From Cellulomonas sp. ES6 (lineage in GTDB: Bacteria > Actinomycetota > Actinomycetes > Actinomycetales > Cellulomonadaceae), in the NCBI RefSeq assembly GCF_030053835.1, contig NZ_CP125655.1, positions 1,426,001 through 1,490,000 on the forward strand: a stretch of 64,000 bases of DNA, written 5' to 3'. This document shows, piece by piece, positions 9,311 to 16,975 of the stretch. Under the pieces are notes generated by a model. The model was not told the origin of the DNA. It worked only from the letters and a program-made list of their open reading frames with translations, and did no database searches. Made by a program: the position numbers and the translations under genes. The stretch's first letter is position 1, and every line of letters starts with the position of its first letter.

Positions 9311-9868
9311 TCAGCCCACCGGGACGACGTCGTAGGTCAGGTGGGCGAACTGCCCGAACTGCTCGACCGTGCGCAGCCGCAGGCGGTCCGCCCCGACCGT
9401 CCGCGGCAGCACCGGGGCCCCGCCGGTGAGGGCGGCGGGTGCGACGGAGAGCTGCACCTCGTCGAGCGCCCCCGCGTCGAGGAGCTGACCGGCCAGGTCG
9501 CCACCGCCGACGAGCCACGCGTCCCCGTCACCCGCCGCCTCCCGGATGCGCGGCAGCACCTGCGCCACGGGCCCCCGCACGAACCGCACGTCGACGCCCT
9601 CGGGCACCGGCAGCTCGCGGGTGGTGAAGACGAACAGGGGCCGCCGGCCGAAGTACCCGGGCCACCGCTCCGGGTGCGCGACCAGGTCCTCGTGCTCGAC
9701 CACCCACTCGTACGTCGTGGACCCCAGCACCAGCACGGTCACGCCGGCCAGGAACGCCTCCTGGTCGGGCGCCACCGAGTCGTCCACGGCGAACAGCCAG
9801 TCGAGGGAGTTCCGCTCGTCGGCGATGTACCCGTTGAGGGTCGTGGCGGTGTTGTAGATCGTCCTCAT
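9311..9868 (-). CDS. RibD C-terminal domain / dihydrofolate reductase-like protein
   Basis: 185-aa protein with the RibD-C (DHFR-like) fold. It starts MRTIYNTATTLNGYIADERN, then has VTVLVLGSTTYEW near 73 and the nucleotide-binding-type segment DAWLVGGGDLAGQLLD near 134. Free-standing members are presumed NADPH-dependent reductases of pterin- or pyrimidine-like substrates, but few have a proven reaction. It is not the bifunctional riboflavin RibD because the deaminase domain is absent. It is followed at 50 bp by an isochorismatase-like gene in the same direction. Confidence 0.85.
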   Translation of the reverse strand: MRTIYNTATTLNGYIADERNSLDWLFAVDDSVAPDQEAFLAGVTVLVLGSTTYEWVVEHEDLVAHPERWPGYFGRRPLFVFTTRELPVPEGVDVRFVRGPVAQVLPRIREAAGDGDAWLVGGGDLAGQLLDAGALDEVQLSVAPAALTGGAPVLPRTVGADRLRLRTVEQFGQFAHLTYDVVPVG

Positions 9869-9917
9869 CGCGCGACCGTAGCGCCGGGGTACGACACCCC
9901 CGGGCGGCGGTCGACGG

Positions 9918-10469
9918 TCAGAACCCGACGGCGTCGGGGGTCACGGACCGGCCGCGCCGCCCCGGCCACTCCATGCCGGACGCGGCGACGGAGTCGAGGA
10001 ACCCGATGACGACGGCCGGCTCCGGCAGGCCGTACTCGGAGAGGTCGACCATGGTGTGGGCCCCCGCGACCAGCGCGACGTCGTAGCCGCGCACCACCGC
10101 GCTGTGCAGGGTGCAGCGGATGCACTGCTCGCTCGACGCCCCGACGAGGACGATCTCCGCCGTCCCGAGCCCGGCGAGGGTCTGCTCCAGCGTCGTGCCG
10201 GCGAACGCGTCGCCGAACGACTTCTCCACGAGGGCCTCCCCGTCGGCCGGCCCCAGGCCGTCGACCCACTGCCAGGGCGGCGTGCCCCGGACGAGCTCGT
10301 CGTCGTGGTGCTGGACCCACACGACCGGGACCCCGGCGGCGCGGGCCCGCGCCACCAGGTCGGTGACGGTGGCGAGGACCTCCTCGCGCCGGTGGGCGCC
10401 GTCGATCACGCCGTGCTGCAGGTCGACGACCACCAGTGCGCGGCCGTCCCGTCCCTCGAGGGTGGACAT
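9918..10469 (-). CDS. Isochorismatase-family cysteine hydrolase
   Basis: 183-aa single-domain hydrolase. The expected catalytic triad is visible: aspartate in ALVVVDLQ near residue 16, lysine in VEKSFGDAF near 81, and cysteine in VGASSEQCIRCT near 115. Members hydrolyse amides or vinyl ethers such as nicotinamide, carbamoylsarcosine or isochorismate. The substrate cannot be deduced here, and no siderophore or NAD genes are adjacent. ATG start at 10467-10469. Confidence 0.87.
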   Translation of the reverse strand: MSTLEGRDGRALVVVDLQHGVIDGAHRREEVLATVTDLVARARAAGVPVVWVQHHDDELVRGTPPWQWVDGLGPADGEALVEKSFGDAFAGTTLEQTLAGLGTAEIVLVGASSEQCIRCTLHSAVVRGYDVALVAGAHTMVDLSEYGLPEPAVVIGFLDSVAASGMEWPGRRGRSVTPDAVGF

Positions 10470-10487
10470 GCGTCTCCGTTCCCGTGC

Positions 10488-11150
10488 CTACGCCTGGGCG
10501 CCCCGCGGCTGCGAGGGCTCCACGACCCGGCGGACCAGCCAGGCCCACGTGCCGAGCTGCCGCACCCGCTCGAACCCGTGCTCCTCGAAGAGCTCGACGG
10601 AGGCGACGAACAGGAACCGGCCGTGCGCGACCCGCCCGGCCGTGATCTCGGGGGTGGCCTCGACGGTGCCGCCGCCCTCCCGGCCGATCATGTCGAGCGC
10701 GCCGGCGAGGGCGGCCCGGGCGATGCCCTCGCGGCGGTGGCGCGTGTCGGTGTAGAAGCAGGAGATCCGCCAGTCGGGGGGCGTCGACGGCTCCTTCTCG
10801 TACGCCCGCCGGTGCTGCGCGAGCAGCGGCAGCTCGTCGAGCCGGCCGTACTTGGCCCAGCCCTGGGCGTGACCCTCCTCATCGAGCACGAGCGCCGCGT
10901 GCGCCCGTCCGGCGCGCACCAGCTCCTCCTTGGTCGCGCGCTTGTCGATCCCGCGGACCTCGTGGAACGACCGCCCCTCGGGCGTCGCGTGGTGGCCCAG
11001 GCACCAGCACCCGCCGAACACGCCGCCGTTGCGCTCGACCAGCTCGGCGAAGGCGTCCCAGGTGTCCCCGTCGAGCGGGCGCACCGTCCAGGGGGGCGTC
11101 GCGGCCCCGCGCCCGCTCGCGGCGGTGCCGGCCTGCGTCTCGGCGACCAT
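10488..11150 (-). CDS. GNAT-family N-acetyltransferase
   Basis: 220-aa acetyltransferase-fold protein. The start is ATG 11148-11150, chosen for its GGGGGAGG site; the open frame extends further upstream into the operator. Visible parts are CWCLGHHATPEGRSFHE near 45, a central strand AHAALVLDEEGHAQGWAKYG, the acetyl-CoA-loop region TDTRHRREGIARAAL near 139, and ELFEEHGFERVRQLG at the end. Proteins of this length with the N-terminal CWC segment are common in actinobacteria and uncharacterised. It is transcribed divergently from the winged-helix regulator at 11242 and shares its palindromic control site. Confidence 0.85.
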   Translation of the reverse strand: MVAETQAGTAASGRGAATPPWTVRPLDGDTWDAFAELVERNGGVFGGCWCLGHHATPEGRSFHEVRGIDKRATKEELVRAGRAHAALVLDEEGHAQGWAKYGRLDELPLLAQHRRAYEKEPSTPPDWRISCFYTDTRHRREGIARAALAGALDMIGREGGGTVEATPEITAGRVAHGRFLFVASVELFEEHGFERVRQLGTWAWLVRRVVEPSQPRGAQA

Positions 11151-11193
11151 GTCGCACCTCCCCCGGGGCGCCGGCCCCGCGTAGGCTCGTCCC

Positions 11194-11219
11194 GACTGAT
11201 CCACTTCCTTGGATCAGTC
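11194..11219. promoter_or_regulatory. Perfect palindromic operator between GNAT gene and regulator
   Basis: Inverted repeat GACTGATCCA-N6-TGGATCAGTC with 10-bp perfect arms, centred in the divergent gap. It ends 22 bp before the regulator ATG (11242). This is a classical site for a dimeric winged-helix repressor, and the neighbouring regulator probably controls both genes. Confidence 0.75.
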
Positions 11220-11241
11220 AGCGTAGAGGAGTGATCCACCG

Positions 11242-11844
11242 ATGTCGAGCAGTCAGCAGCTCCCCGGGTACCCGCTCGCCGACCGGCAGGTGGTCCGCGA
11301 CCCGCAGCAGGTCCGGGCGATCTTCCACCCCCTGCGCGAGGTGCTGCTGGAGCTCCTGCTCGAGCGGGCCGCGAGCGTGCAGGAGCTCGCCGCGGCCGCC
11401 GGGAGGCCCAAGAGCACCGTGGCCCACCACGTCAAGGTGCTCGCGGACGCCGGCCTGCTGACCGTGGTCCGCACCCGGACGGTCCGCGGGCGCGAGGAGT
11501 CGTTCTACGGCCGGACCGCCCGGCTGTTCACCGTCGGGGACGTCCGGGTCGAGCCGCGCGCCGACACCCCCGGCTTCTTCGAGGCCGCCGCGCGCGACGC
11601 GGAGGCGGCCGTCCGCGACGACGACCTGCGCGGCCTCACCCGCTACGCCTGGATCGACGCCGGGCGGGCCGCCGAGTTCTGGGACCGCGTCCTGGACCTC
11701 GTCGGGGAGTACGCACAGCTGCCGCGGACCTCCGCCGGGTCACGCGCGTACGCACTGCTGACCGCGATGTACCCCACCGAGCACCCGCGGCTCGCGCCCG
11801 AGGAGGAGCCCGCCCCGCAGGAGCCGGAGGCCGGGGGGAACTGA
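11242..11844 (+). CDS. ArsR-like winged-helix transcriptional regulator
   Basis: 200-aa regulator. The winged HTH occupies about residues 22-90: FHPLREVLLELLLERAASVQ, then ELAAAAGRPKSTVAHHVKVL as recognition helix and TVRGREESFYGRTAR as wing. The remaining about 100 residues form a helical dimerisation or ligand domain and end in a Glu/Pro-rich tail. There are no paired cysteines, so metal sensing is unlikely. Ribosome site AGAGGAG. It sits next to a perfect palindrome and diverges from an acetyltransferase gene; autoregulation is inferred. Confidence 0.85.
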   Translation: MSSSQQLPGYPLADRQVVRDPQQVRAIFHPLREVLLELLLERAASVQELAAAAGRPKSTVAHHVKVLADAGLLTVVRTRTVRGREESFYGRTARLFTVGDVRVEPRADTPGFFEAAARDAEAAVRDDDLRGLTRYAWIDAGRAAEFWDRVLDLVGEYAQLPRTSAGSRAYALLTAMYPTEHPRLAPEEEPAPQEPEAGGN

Positions 11845-11898
11845 AGCCGGGGACGGCCGGCGCCAGACGCGCGGCGCCGGACGCACGCGCCGGATGCA

Positions 11899-11930
11899 CG
11901 AAGGGCCCGCCGTGACCGGCGGGCCCTTCG
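11899..11930. terminator. Strong hairpin terminator left of attL
   Basis: Perfect 14-bp stem (11899-11912 with 11917-11930) and a TGAC loop, 55 bp after the regulator stop codon and just before attL. It would also have terminated the tRNA-Ala transcript coming from the right before prophage insertion. Confidence 0.75.
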
Positions 11931-11937
11931 TGTGCTG

Positions 11938-11983
<46 letters not shown>

Positions 11984-12071
11984 TGATAGCCTGGGGTTGA
12001 TGGTCGGCAGGCGAATGTGACGCTGACCTGCAATAACGGTAGCCCTGCCCCCGCCCGGCGGAGAGTGCTAA

Positions 12072-12092
12072 TGTCCCCCTACTTGTCCCCCT
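12072..12092. other. Candidate left arm-type integrase sites
   Basis: Tandem TGTCCCCCT at 12072-12080 and 12084-12092, 12 bp apart, about 90 bp inside attL and just upstream of int. A similar pair with the same 12-bp period lies at 55123-55142 inside attR. Paired short repeats on both arms are what the N-terminal arm-binding domain of a tyrosine integrase recognises. Confidence 0.6.
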
Positions 12093-12108
12093 GTTGAGAG
12101 GATCCGCG

Positions 12109-13398
12109 ATGGCAGAGCGCAAGCGCCGGCAGTACGGCACCGGCGGCGTCTCCTGGGACCCCTCGAAGAAGCGTTGGGTCGGGACGATCGAGGCCGGAGT
12201 GACCGCGAAGGGCACCCGCCGGAAGATCAAGGTCTCGGGCCGCACCGAGGCCGAGGCGAAGACGAGGCTGAAGGAGCGGCAGAGGAAGATCGCCGCCGAG
12301 GGCCTGCCGGTCGAAGGCGCCTCGGCCCGCGTCACGGTGCAGAAGTGGGCTGGGGAGTGGATCACCCGTCGCCCCGCCGAGGTCCGGCACACGTCGGCTG
12401 CCACGGACACCTCGCAGGTCCGCAAGTGGGTCATCCCGACGATCGGCCACCGCCGCCTCGACCAGCTGACGCCGGCGGACGTCCGCTCGGTCACCGCAGC
12501 AATCATCGGCTCGGGACTGTCGACCTCGACCGCGCAGCGCGCTCAGGTCGTGCTGACCAAGATGCTGCGCGACGCGATCCTCGAGGGGTACGACGTGCCG
12601 CAGCGCGTCCTGCTCGTCCCGGCGCCGGCGAAGGCCGTGAACGATCGGGACGCCATCTCGATCGTGGACGCGCACGCCATGCTTGCCGCGGCCGCGACCC
12701 ACCCCGACGGCTCCCGCTGGGTTGCCGCGTTCCTTCAGGGCATGCGGCAGGGAGAGTGCCTCGGGCTCACGTGGGACCTGGTCGACCTCGACAACGGGAC
12801 CATCGACATCTCCTGGCAGCTCGACGCACTGCCCTACAAGGTGAAGCGCGACCGGTCGTCGGGGTTCCAGATCAAGCCGGGCCTCCCCCACCGGCACCTC
12901 GTCGACCGTTGGCACCTCGTCCCGCCGAAGACTGCGAACGGCCAGCGGATCATCCCGCTCGTCCCGTGGATGACCGCGGCGCTCGCGGCCTGGCGGGAGA
13001 TCTGCCCGCCGTCGAAGTGGAACCTGGTGTGGCCGAACCCGGACGGGACACCTCGCTCGGAGGTGACCGACCGAGAGGCCTGGTGGGCGCTGCAGGACCA
13101 GGCTCAGGTCGCCCGGATCGACGACACCGTCGGCCGGCGCTACGAGCTCCACGAAGCGCGGCACACCACAGCCACGCTGCTCCTCGAGGCCGGCGTCGAC
13201 CCGAAGGTCGTCGAGGCGATCCTCGGCCACTCCACGATCGTGACCAGTCGCGGGTACCAGCACGTATCCCAGGTGCTCGCGCGCAAGGCGCTCGACGACG
13301 TAGCCGCCCGGCTTGGCTTGGTGCCCACACAAGAACTCACCGCGACGACGACCGGCGATCACCCCGCCGAACTGCGCTTCGTCCGATCTTCGCTCTGA
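12109..13398 (+). CDS. int: Tyrosine-family site-specific integrase
   Basis: 429-aa phage integrase of the heterobivalent type. Residues 1-60 look like an AP2-like arm-binding domain (RQYGTGGVSWDPSKKRWVGT), about 75-170 is the SAM-like core-binding domain, and about 185-405 is the catalytic domain. Catalytic residues are visible: arginine in GMRQGECLGLTW near 211, HEARH near 347-351, histidine in LGHSTIV, and the tyrosine nucleophile in RGYQHV near 382. ATG 12109 follows AGAGGA; the upstream in-frame TTG has no better site. It lies next to attL and reads into the prophage. Its 3' end overlaps the convergent membrane-protein gene by 40 bp. Confidence 0.95.
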   Translation: MAERKRRQYGTGGVSWDPSKKRWVGTIEAGVTAKGTRRKIKVSGRTEAEAKTRLKERQRKIAAEGLPVEGASARVTVQKWAGEWITRRPAEVRHTSAATDTSQVRKWVIPTIGHRRLDQLTPADVRSVTAAIIGSGLSTSTAQRAQVVLTKMLRDAILEGYDVPQRVLLVPAPAKAVNDRDAISIVDAHAMLAAAATHPDGSRWVAAFLQGMRQGECLGLTWDLVDLDNGTIDISWQLDALPYKVKRDRSSGFQIKPGLPHRHLVDRWHLVPPKTANGQRIIPLVPWMTAALAAWREICPPSKWNLVWPNPDGTPRSEVTDREAWWALQDQAQVARIDDTVGRRYELHEARHTTATLLLEAGVDPKVVEAILGHSTIVTSRGYQHVSQVLARKALDDVAARLGLVPTQELTATTTGDHPAELRFVRSSL

Positions 13399-13940
13399 AC
13401 CAGTTCTGGGCCGTAGTCAGCTCCGAACACGTCCACATAGACGCCGAAGAGCCTCCGAATCACCGTCAGTAGAGTGATGCCAAGATGAGCGGCGACTCCA
13501 GCGACGACGCCCGCGGTGAACGGCGCGACTACCGGGGCACGAAGATCGTCGAAGGTCGCGACGACGGCCAGGAGAAACGTGAGGAACGCCGCCACGGCGG
13601 CCGAGTACAGCGAGCTCGCGACGGCCGAGCCAATGAGCCGCTGTAGGTTGCGCCGGTAGACAGTGCTCTTGCTGTCTCCGACGCGGATTCTGAGGTTCAC
13701 GAGGAAGACGAAGGTCGTGAGCATCGCTCCAACCAGGAGGCTGGTCGCCGCGAGCAGTTGAGAGATGCCATTCGAGACCGGCGCGCCCAACCAGATCGCC
13801 GCTCCTGCGACGACGCTAGTGAGCATCGGCACGCCGGCGTACACAAGTCGATCGCTACGCCGCATCCTCTGACTGCCAGGAGGACGCATCGACCAGAGGT
13901 GCTTCTCTACGACCGGCGTGATCTTGAACCTGTCGAACAT
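13359..13940 (-). CDS. Four-helix membrane protein of unknown function (two-gene module)
   Basis: 193-aa membrane protein, family not recognised. Two hydrophobic hairpins are seen: LTSVVAGAAIWLG with LLAATSLLVGAMLTTFVFLV, then SAVASSLYSAAVAAFLTFLL with FTAGVVAGVAAHLGITLLTV. Between them is a basic cytosolic loop (NLRIRVGDSKSTVYRRNLQR). The start is placed at ATG 13938-13940 because GAGAGG lies 9 bp upstream; a GTG at 13985 would overlap the upstream gene by 28 bp. It is the second gene of a leftward pair with 13958-14923. A soluble protein plus four-helix membrane protein between integrase and repressor recalls superinfection-exclusion or defence modules, but this is inference. Confidence 0.7.
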   Translation of the reverse strand: MFDRFKITPVVEKHLWSMRPPGSQRMRRSDRLVYAGVPMLTSVVAGAAIWLGAPVSNGISQLLAATSLLVGAMLTTFVFLVNLRIRVGDSKSTVYRRNLQRLIGSAVASSLYSAAVAAFLTFLLAVVATFDDLRAPVVAPFTAGVVAGVAAHLGITLLTVIRRLFGVYVDVFGADYGPELVQSEDRTKRSSAG

Positions 13941-13957
13941 CTCACGCCACCTCTCCA

Positions 13958-14923
13958 CTACGTAGTCGGGGCCTCCGGCCACCACTGAGGAGGTAGCTCA
14001 ACCCCGAGTTCCTGGAACAGGTCCAGCACAGCACCTCGGCTCTGGTCCAGGAAGCCCTGGTGATCGGGACGTTCGTCATCGGCGAAGACGTACGTGAACG
14101 AGGGCAACGCCTGACTGACGTTGATGGTCCGCTCGCGACCGTCCTTGACGACGATGATCCTCTGCTCATCGAAGTCTTCGTCATGGTAGTCGCGCAGTCC
14201 GACAACGGTGGCGAGGTCCAACTGGTCGCGGAGGCTCTGCTCGGGCGAGGCGCCGCGCAGTCTCCCGATGATCCCCTGAGCCACGTCGCCGGTAGACGAA
14301 AGCGCGAACCGGAGACGCGCCGCAGTCAGGCCGCCGCCGGTGGCGAACGGTGTTCGGTCCTCCGAACGTCGCACGCTCTGCGCGAACTCGACTCCAACGA
14401 TCCCGGCGTCCTGATCGGCCAGGAACTTGCCCCACGCCACACCGTCCGCGACCTCCCGTCGAAGCCGCAGAGAGAGCCCGTCACCCTTGAGGCGCGTGTT
14501 CACGCGGGTGACGAAACCCGCAGTGTGGTGGGTCCTGCCTTTCACCTCCGAGACCATCACGGCGTCCTGACCGTGCTCAGGAACGACCAGTACGACTCGC
14601 GCGTCAGAAAGGACCGCGTCATCAACCGTGATCGCTCGACGCGCCTTGGTGACCCGGTCGACGAGTGTCCGGCTCTCTCCGTACTCACCGCCCTGGACGA
14701 TGCTGAGCACGCCGAGATGCGAAGGGTGGACCTCGGAGAACTCTGTGTACGTACTCCGGCGCTCGTCGTCATGTCCCTGAGCAAGCAGGGCGACCGCCGT
14801 GTCGCGCAGGTACGCCAGACCGCCACCGTTTCCGAATCGAGCGTCGTCGAGATCGAGGTTGTCCTGAGGCCGCCCGTAGGGGGTCACATTGACGACGCTC
14901 AACTTGTACCCGTACGTCGCCAC
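13958..14923 (-). CDS. Unknown soluble protein, partner of the membrane protein
   Basis: 321-aa protein not matched to a family I recognise. GTG start at 14921-14923 follows a GGGGGG ribosome site; the open frame continues upstream without a good start. It begins MATYGYKLSVVNVTPYGRPQ and is rich in predicted beta strands and charged residues, with RVVLVVPEHGQDAVMVSEV near 107, a possible Gly-rich turn AQGIIGRLRGASP, and an acidic stretch DYHDEDFDEQ. No membrane segment or signal peptide is seen. Its stop lies 18 bp before the membrane-protein start, so the two are almost certainly co-translated. Base composition looks less extreme than the late genes, by eye. Confidence 0.7.
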   Translation of the reverse strand: MATYGYKLSVVNVTPYGRPQDNLDLDDARFGNGGGLAYLRDTAVALLAQGHDDERRSTYTEFSEVHPSHLGVLSIVQGGEYGESRTLVDRVTKARRAITVDDAVLSDARVVLVVPEHGQDAVMVSEVKGRTHHTAGFVTRVNTRLKGDGLSLRLRREVADGVAWGKFLADQDAGIVGVEFAQSVRRSEDRTPFATGGGLTAARLRFALSSTGDVAQGIIGRLRGASPEQSLRDQLDLATVVGLRDYHDEDFDEQRIIVVKDGRERTINVSQALPSFTYVFADDERPDHQGFLDQSRGAVLDLFQELGVELPPQWWPEAPTT

Positions 14924-15014
14924 AGATCCCCCCGCTGATGTTTGGTCAGGCTTCGCGCCCGCTGTGCGCCCGCGCTGCCCTCGCTGTGCTGGACACGCTA
15001 GCGCGAAGAGCGCC

Positions 15015-15782
15015 TCAGACCTCCCCACACGCCCCAGGTGGAGCAGAGGGGTGCCCGTACAACACGAAGTGCGTTCCGTCCGCCTCAAAGACCGCGACAT
15101 AGGTAGCGCCAGCGTCCACGGCGGCCTGGCAGATCGCGATCGCCTCCTGCGCTTCGGGGCTGCCGTCGTCCCCGCGGGGGTCGACGATGCTGGTCTGGAT
15201 CTCGAACCGGCCGGGCTCCGTTTCGGTGACGGCAGAGACCGTCGACCACGACGCGAGCGCAGCCTCGACACCGGCGGCATCTGATGCAGCCTCGCTATCG
15301 GCTTCGGCGACGGAGTAGCCGGCGGCTACGCACAGCTCGAGAACCTCAGTCACGTCGGCAGCCACCGACGCCGTGTCCATGCTGAGCGATCCGCTCCCAG
15401 AGTCCATCGCGTCCTGCGCCTGCTGGAACGGAACCTTCAGCGATGTCAGGGCTGCGGCGAGGTCGGTCGGCGCCAACTCGATGGCGTCGCCGAGCTTCTC
15501 GTTGATGTCGAGGAGCTCATCGATCTGCTCCTGTCCGATGGTGGCACCTATCGAGGTAAGCGCAGTAGGGATGCGCTGAACGATCGACTCGCTGCCCCCG
15601 TCGCCGATGACGGCGCAGGCTGCGTCGGCGTCCGGCGTGGGCGCTGGCTCTGTTGTCTCGATCGGAGCGGGAGCGGCAGTCGTCTCGGCAAGTTTCTCGT
15701 CACTTGAACTCCCGCAGCCGGACGCCACGAGGGCGACCATGCTCGCGACCGCCAGCACGACCGCATGGGCCTTCATCTTCAC
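15015..15782 (-). CDS. Prophage-encoded lipoprotein
   Basis: 255-aa predicted lipoprotein. The signal peptide MKMKAHAVVLAVASMVALVA is followed by SGC as lipobox, with the lipidated cysteine near residue 25. A Ser/Thr/Pro/Glu linker of about 30 residues follows, then a mostly helical domain and a C-terminal alpha/beta part (TYVAVFEADGTHFVLYGHPS). GTG 15780-15782 has AGGGGGAA at the right distance; ATG 15776 is also possible. Envelope lipoproteins expressed from the lysogeny region often block DNA entry of related phages, so superinfection exclusion is the leading guess. No family is recognised. Confidence 0.75.
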   Translation of the reverse strand: MKMKAHAVVLAVASMVALVASGCGSSSDEKLAETTAAPAPIETTEPAPTPDADAACAVIGDGGSESIVQRIPTALTSIGATIGQEQIDELLDINEKLGDAIELAPTDLAAALTSLKVPFQQAQDAMDSGSGSLSMDTASVAADVTEVLELCVAAGYSVAEADSEAASDAAGVEAALASWSTVSAVTETEPGRFEIQTSIVDPRGDDGSPEAQEAIAICQAAVDAGATYVAVFEADGTHFVLYGHPSAPPGACGEV

Positions 15783-15903
15783 TTCGATTCCCCCTGCATC
15801 ACACACCCGCGAGCGCGGGCTCACTACAACGTAGATCGGCGCTCGCCCTGCGAGGGTTTAGCAATGGGAGTTGCGACAGCGGCGGCGACGTTGGCGTCAT
15901 TGC

Positions 15904-16536
15904 TCAGCCTCGCGACCGGTCGCGATCACGGTCGTGAGCCCTCTGCCAGGACTCCCAGTCCCCCCGGTGCTCCTCCGCGTAGAGCTCCAGCGCATCCAGC
16001 GCGGCCTCGAGCCCTGCATCGTCGCCGGTACGAGAACTCCTCTCGATCGCGGTCATCAGGCCGCTGGATCCACCCTCGAGCGACACAACGGCGGGTAGCC
16101 GCCTCCCCGTCGCCTCTATGTAAATCCCGGCTCCGCCTGGCACCCGGACGTAGACGTTCGAGGATGCGCTCTCGTCGACCTGGTCGGCCGGCGGCATCGC
16201 GACCCCGGACGTCGTCGACCGCTCGCTTGCGCGACGGAGCATTTCGGTCGCGAGCTCGACGTCGGTGTAGTCGCTGAGGTCCTTCATGACGACGAGCTGG
16301 CCCACCTCGCTCGACTTGAGGTAGCCCAGCTGAACGAGGGCGTCGAGTGGCGACAACCCGAAGTAGCGGGCGGCCTGGATGATCTCGTCGACTGGAAAGC
16401 CGTCTCGCATCCGGCGCGTGACCGTGGAGATCGAAGCGCCGATTGCAAGAGCGATCTCCTCTCTTTGCACGTCGCGCCCGAGCGCCGTCTTGAGGTACCA
16501 GGGAAGCGAGATGTCCACAGAAGCAGTGTGGCTCAC
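15904..16536 (-). CDS. Immunity repressor-like helix-turn-helix protein
   Basis: 210-aa DNA-binding protein, probably the lysogeny repressor. The N-terminal HTH spans about residues 24-46 (REEIALAIGASISTVTRRMR), followed by FPVDEIIQAARYFGLSPLDA, a pattern seen in actinophage immunity repressors. The C-terminal half has an acidic/hydrophobic region that may mediate oligomerisation. There is no S24 protease signature, so RecA-driven self-cleavage is not expected. GTG start with a TGAGG site. It diverges from a Cro-like gene, with two identical-arm operators between them. Induction may depend on the antirepressor at 16976. Confidence 0.8.
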   Translation of the reverse strand: MSHTASVDISLPWYLKTALGRDVQREEIALAIGASISTVTRRMRDGFPVDEIIQAARYFGLSPLDALVQLGYLKSSEVGQLVVMKDLSDYTDVELATEMLRRASERSTTSGVAMPPADQVDESASSNVYVRVPGGAGIYIEATGRRLPAVVSLEGGSSGLMTAIERSSRTGDDAGLEAALDALELYAEEHRGDWESWQRAHDRDRDRSRG

Positions 16537-16583
16537 TTCTGGACCTCAGGCAAGCCCTCGGCCAGCACGTTCGTCGCACGTGA

Positions 16584-16599
16584 GGGTCAGACTTGACCC
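16584..16599. promoter_or_regulatory. Operator O1 of the immunity switch
   Basis: GGGTCA-GACT-TGACCC, a perfect 6-bp inverted repeat with a 4-bp spacer. It lies 48 bp upstream of the repressor start on the minus strand, upstream of the rightward -35 box. Its centre is 42 bp (four helical turns) from that of O2. Confidence 0.8.
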
Positions 16600-16606
16600 G
16601 TTCGCG

Positions 16607-16635
16607 TTGACAGCGCCGCAGATGCGGGTCAATCT
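16607..16635 (+). promoter_or_regulatory. Rightward early promoter, apparently leaderless
   Basis: Consensus -35 TTGACA (16607-16612), 17-bp spacer, then CAATCT (16630-16635) keeping the key A2 and T6 of the -10 element. The predicted transcription start, seven bases after the -10, coincides with the ATG at 16642. O2 covers the -10 and start site, so repressor binding there would shut the promoter. Confidence 0.6.
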
Positions 16636-16641
16636 TGACCC
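16626..16641. promoter_or_regulatory. Operator O2 of the immunity switch
   Basis: GGGTCA-ATCT-TGACCC, same arms and spacing as O1, abutting the ATG of the Cro-like gene directly. Confidence 0.8.
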
Positions 16642-16902
16642 ATGCAGACCACATCAGCACCGATCCTGAGACTCAGGGTTGACGCCGTGCGGGGGGCGAT
16701 GTCCGCGCGAGGGATCACGAGCAACGAGGGCCTAGCGACCGCCCTGGGCGTGAGTCTCGCGACCGTGAAGCGCGTCATGGGGGGCCAGCAGCCGCCGTCG
16801 TCTGTCTTCCTCGCGGCGCTGAAGCTCCGCCTCGGCCTCGACTTCAACCTCGCCGCAGAGGCAGTCGAGACGTCCGCGCTTCGCGACGCCCTGTCCGCCT
16901 GA
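16642..16902 (+). CDS. Cro-like small helix-turn-helix protein
   Basis: 86-aa protein with one HTH at about residues 26-48 (NEGLATALGVSLATVKRVMG) followed by a short helical tail. It is the first rightward early gene and diverges from the repressor, the usual place of Cro. There is no room for a ribosome site: the operator touches the ATG, and the promoter spacing predicts a leaderless mRNA. A role in closing the repressor promoter during lytic growth is inferred from position. Confidence 0.8.
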   Translation: MQTTSAPILRLRVDAVRGAMSARGITSNEGLATALGVSLATVKRVMGGQQPPSSVFLAALKLRLGLDFNLAAEAVETSALRDALSA

Positions 16903-16975
16903 GCCGAAACACAGCAGCGCCCCCGCTACGCCATGCCGGGCTACGGGGGCACCTACCAAGACAGGAGCCTATCCC

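Noticed and set aside
13359..14923. Identification of the two-gene module as a Kiwa system
   Set aside because: Only the general layout (soluble protein plus four-helix membrane protein) agrees. Gene order differs and no KwaB-like sequence motif was seen.
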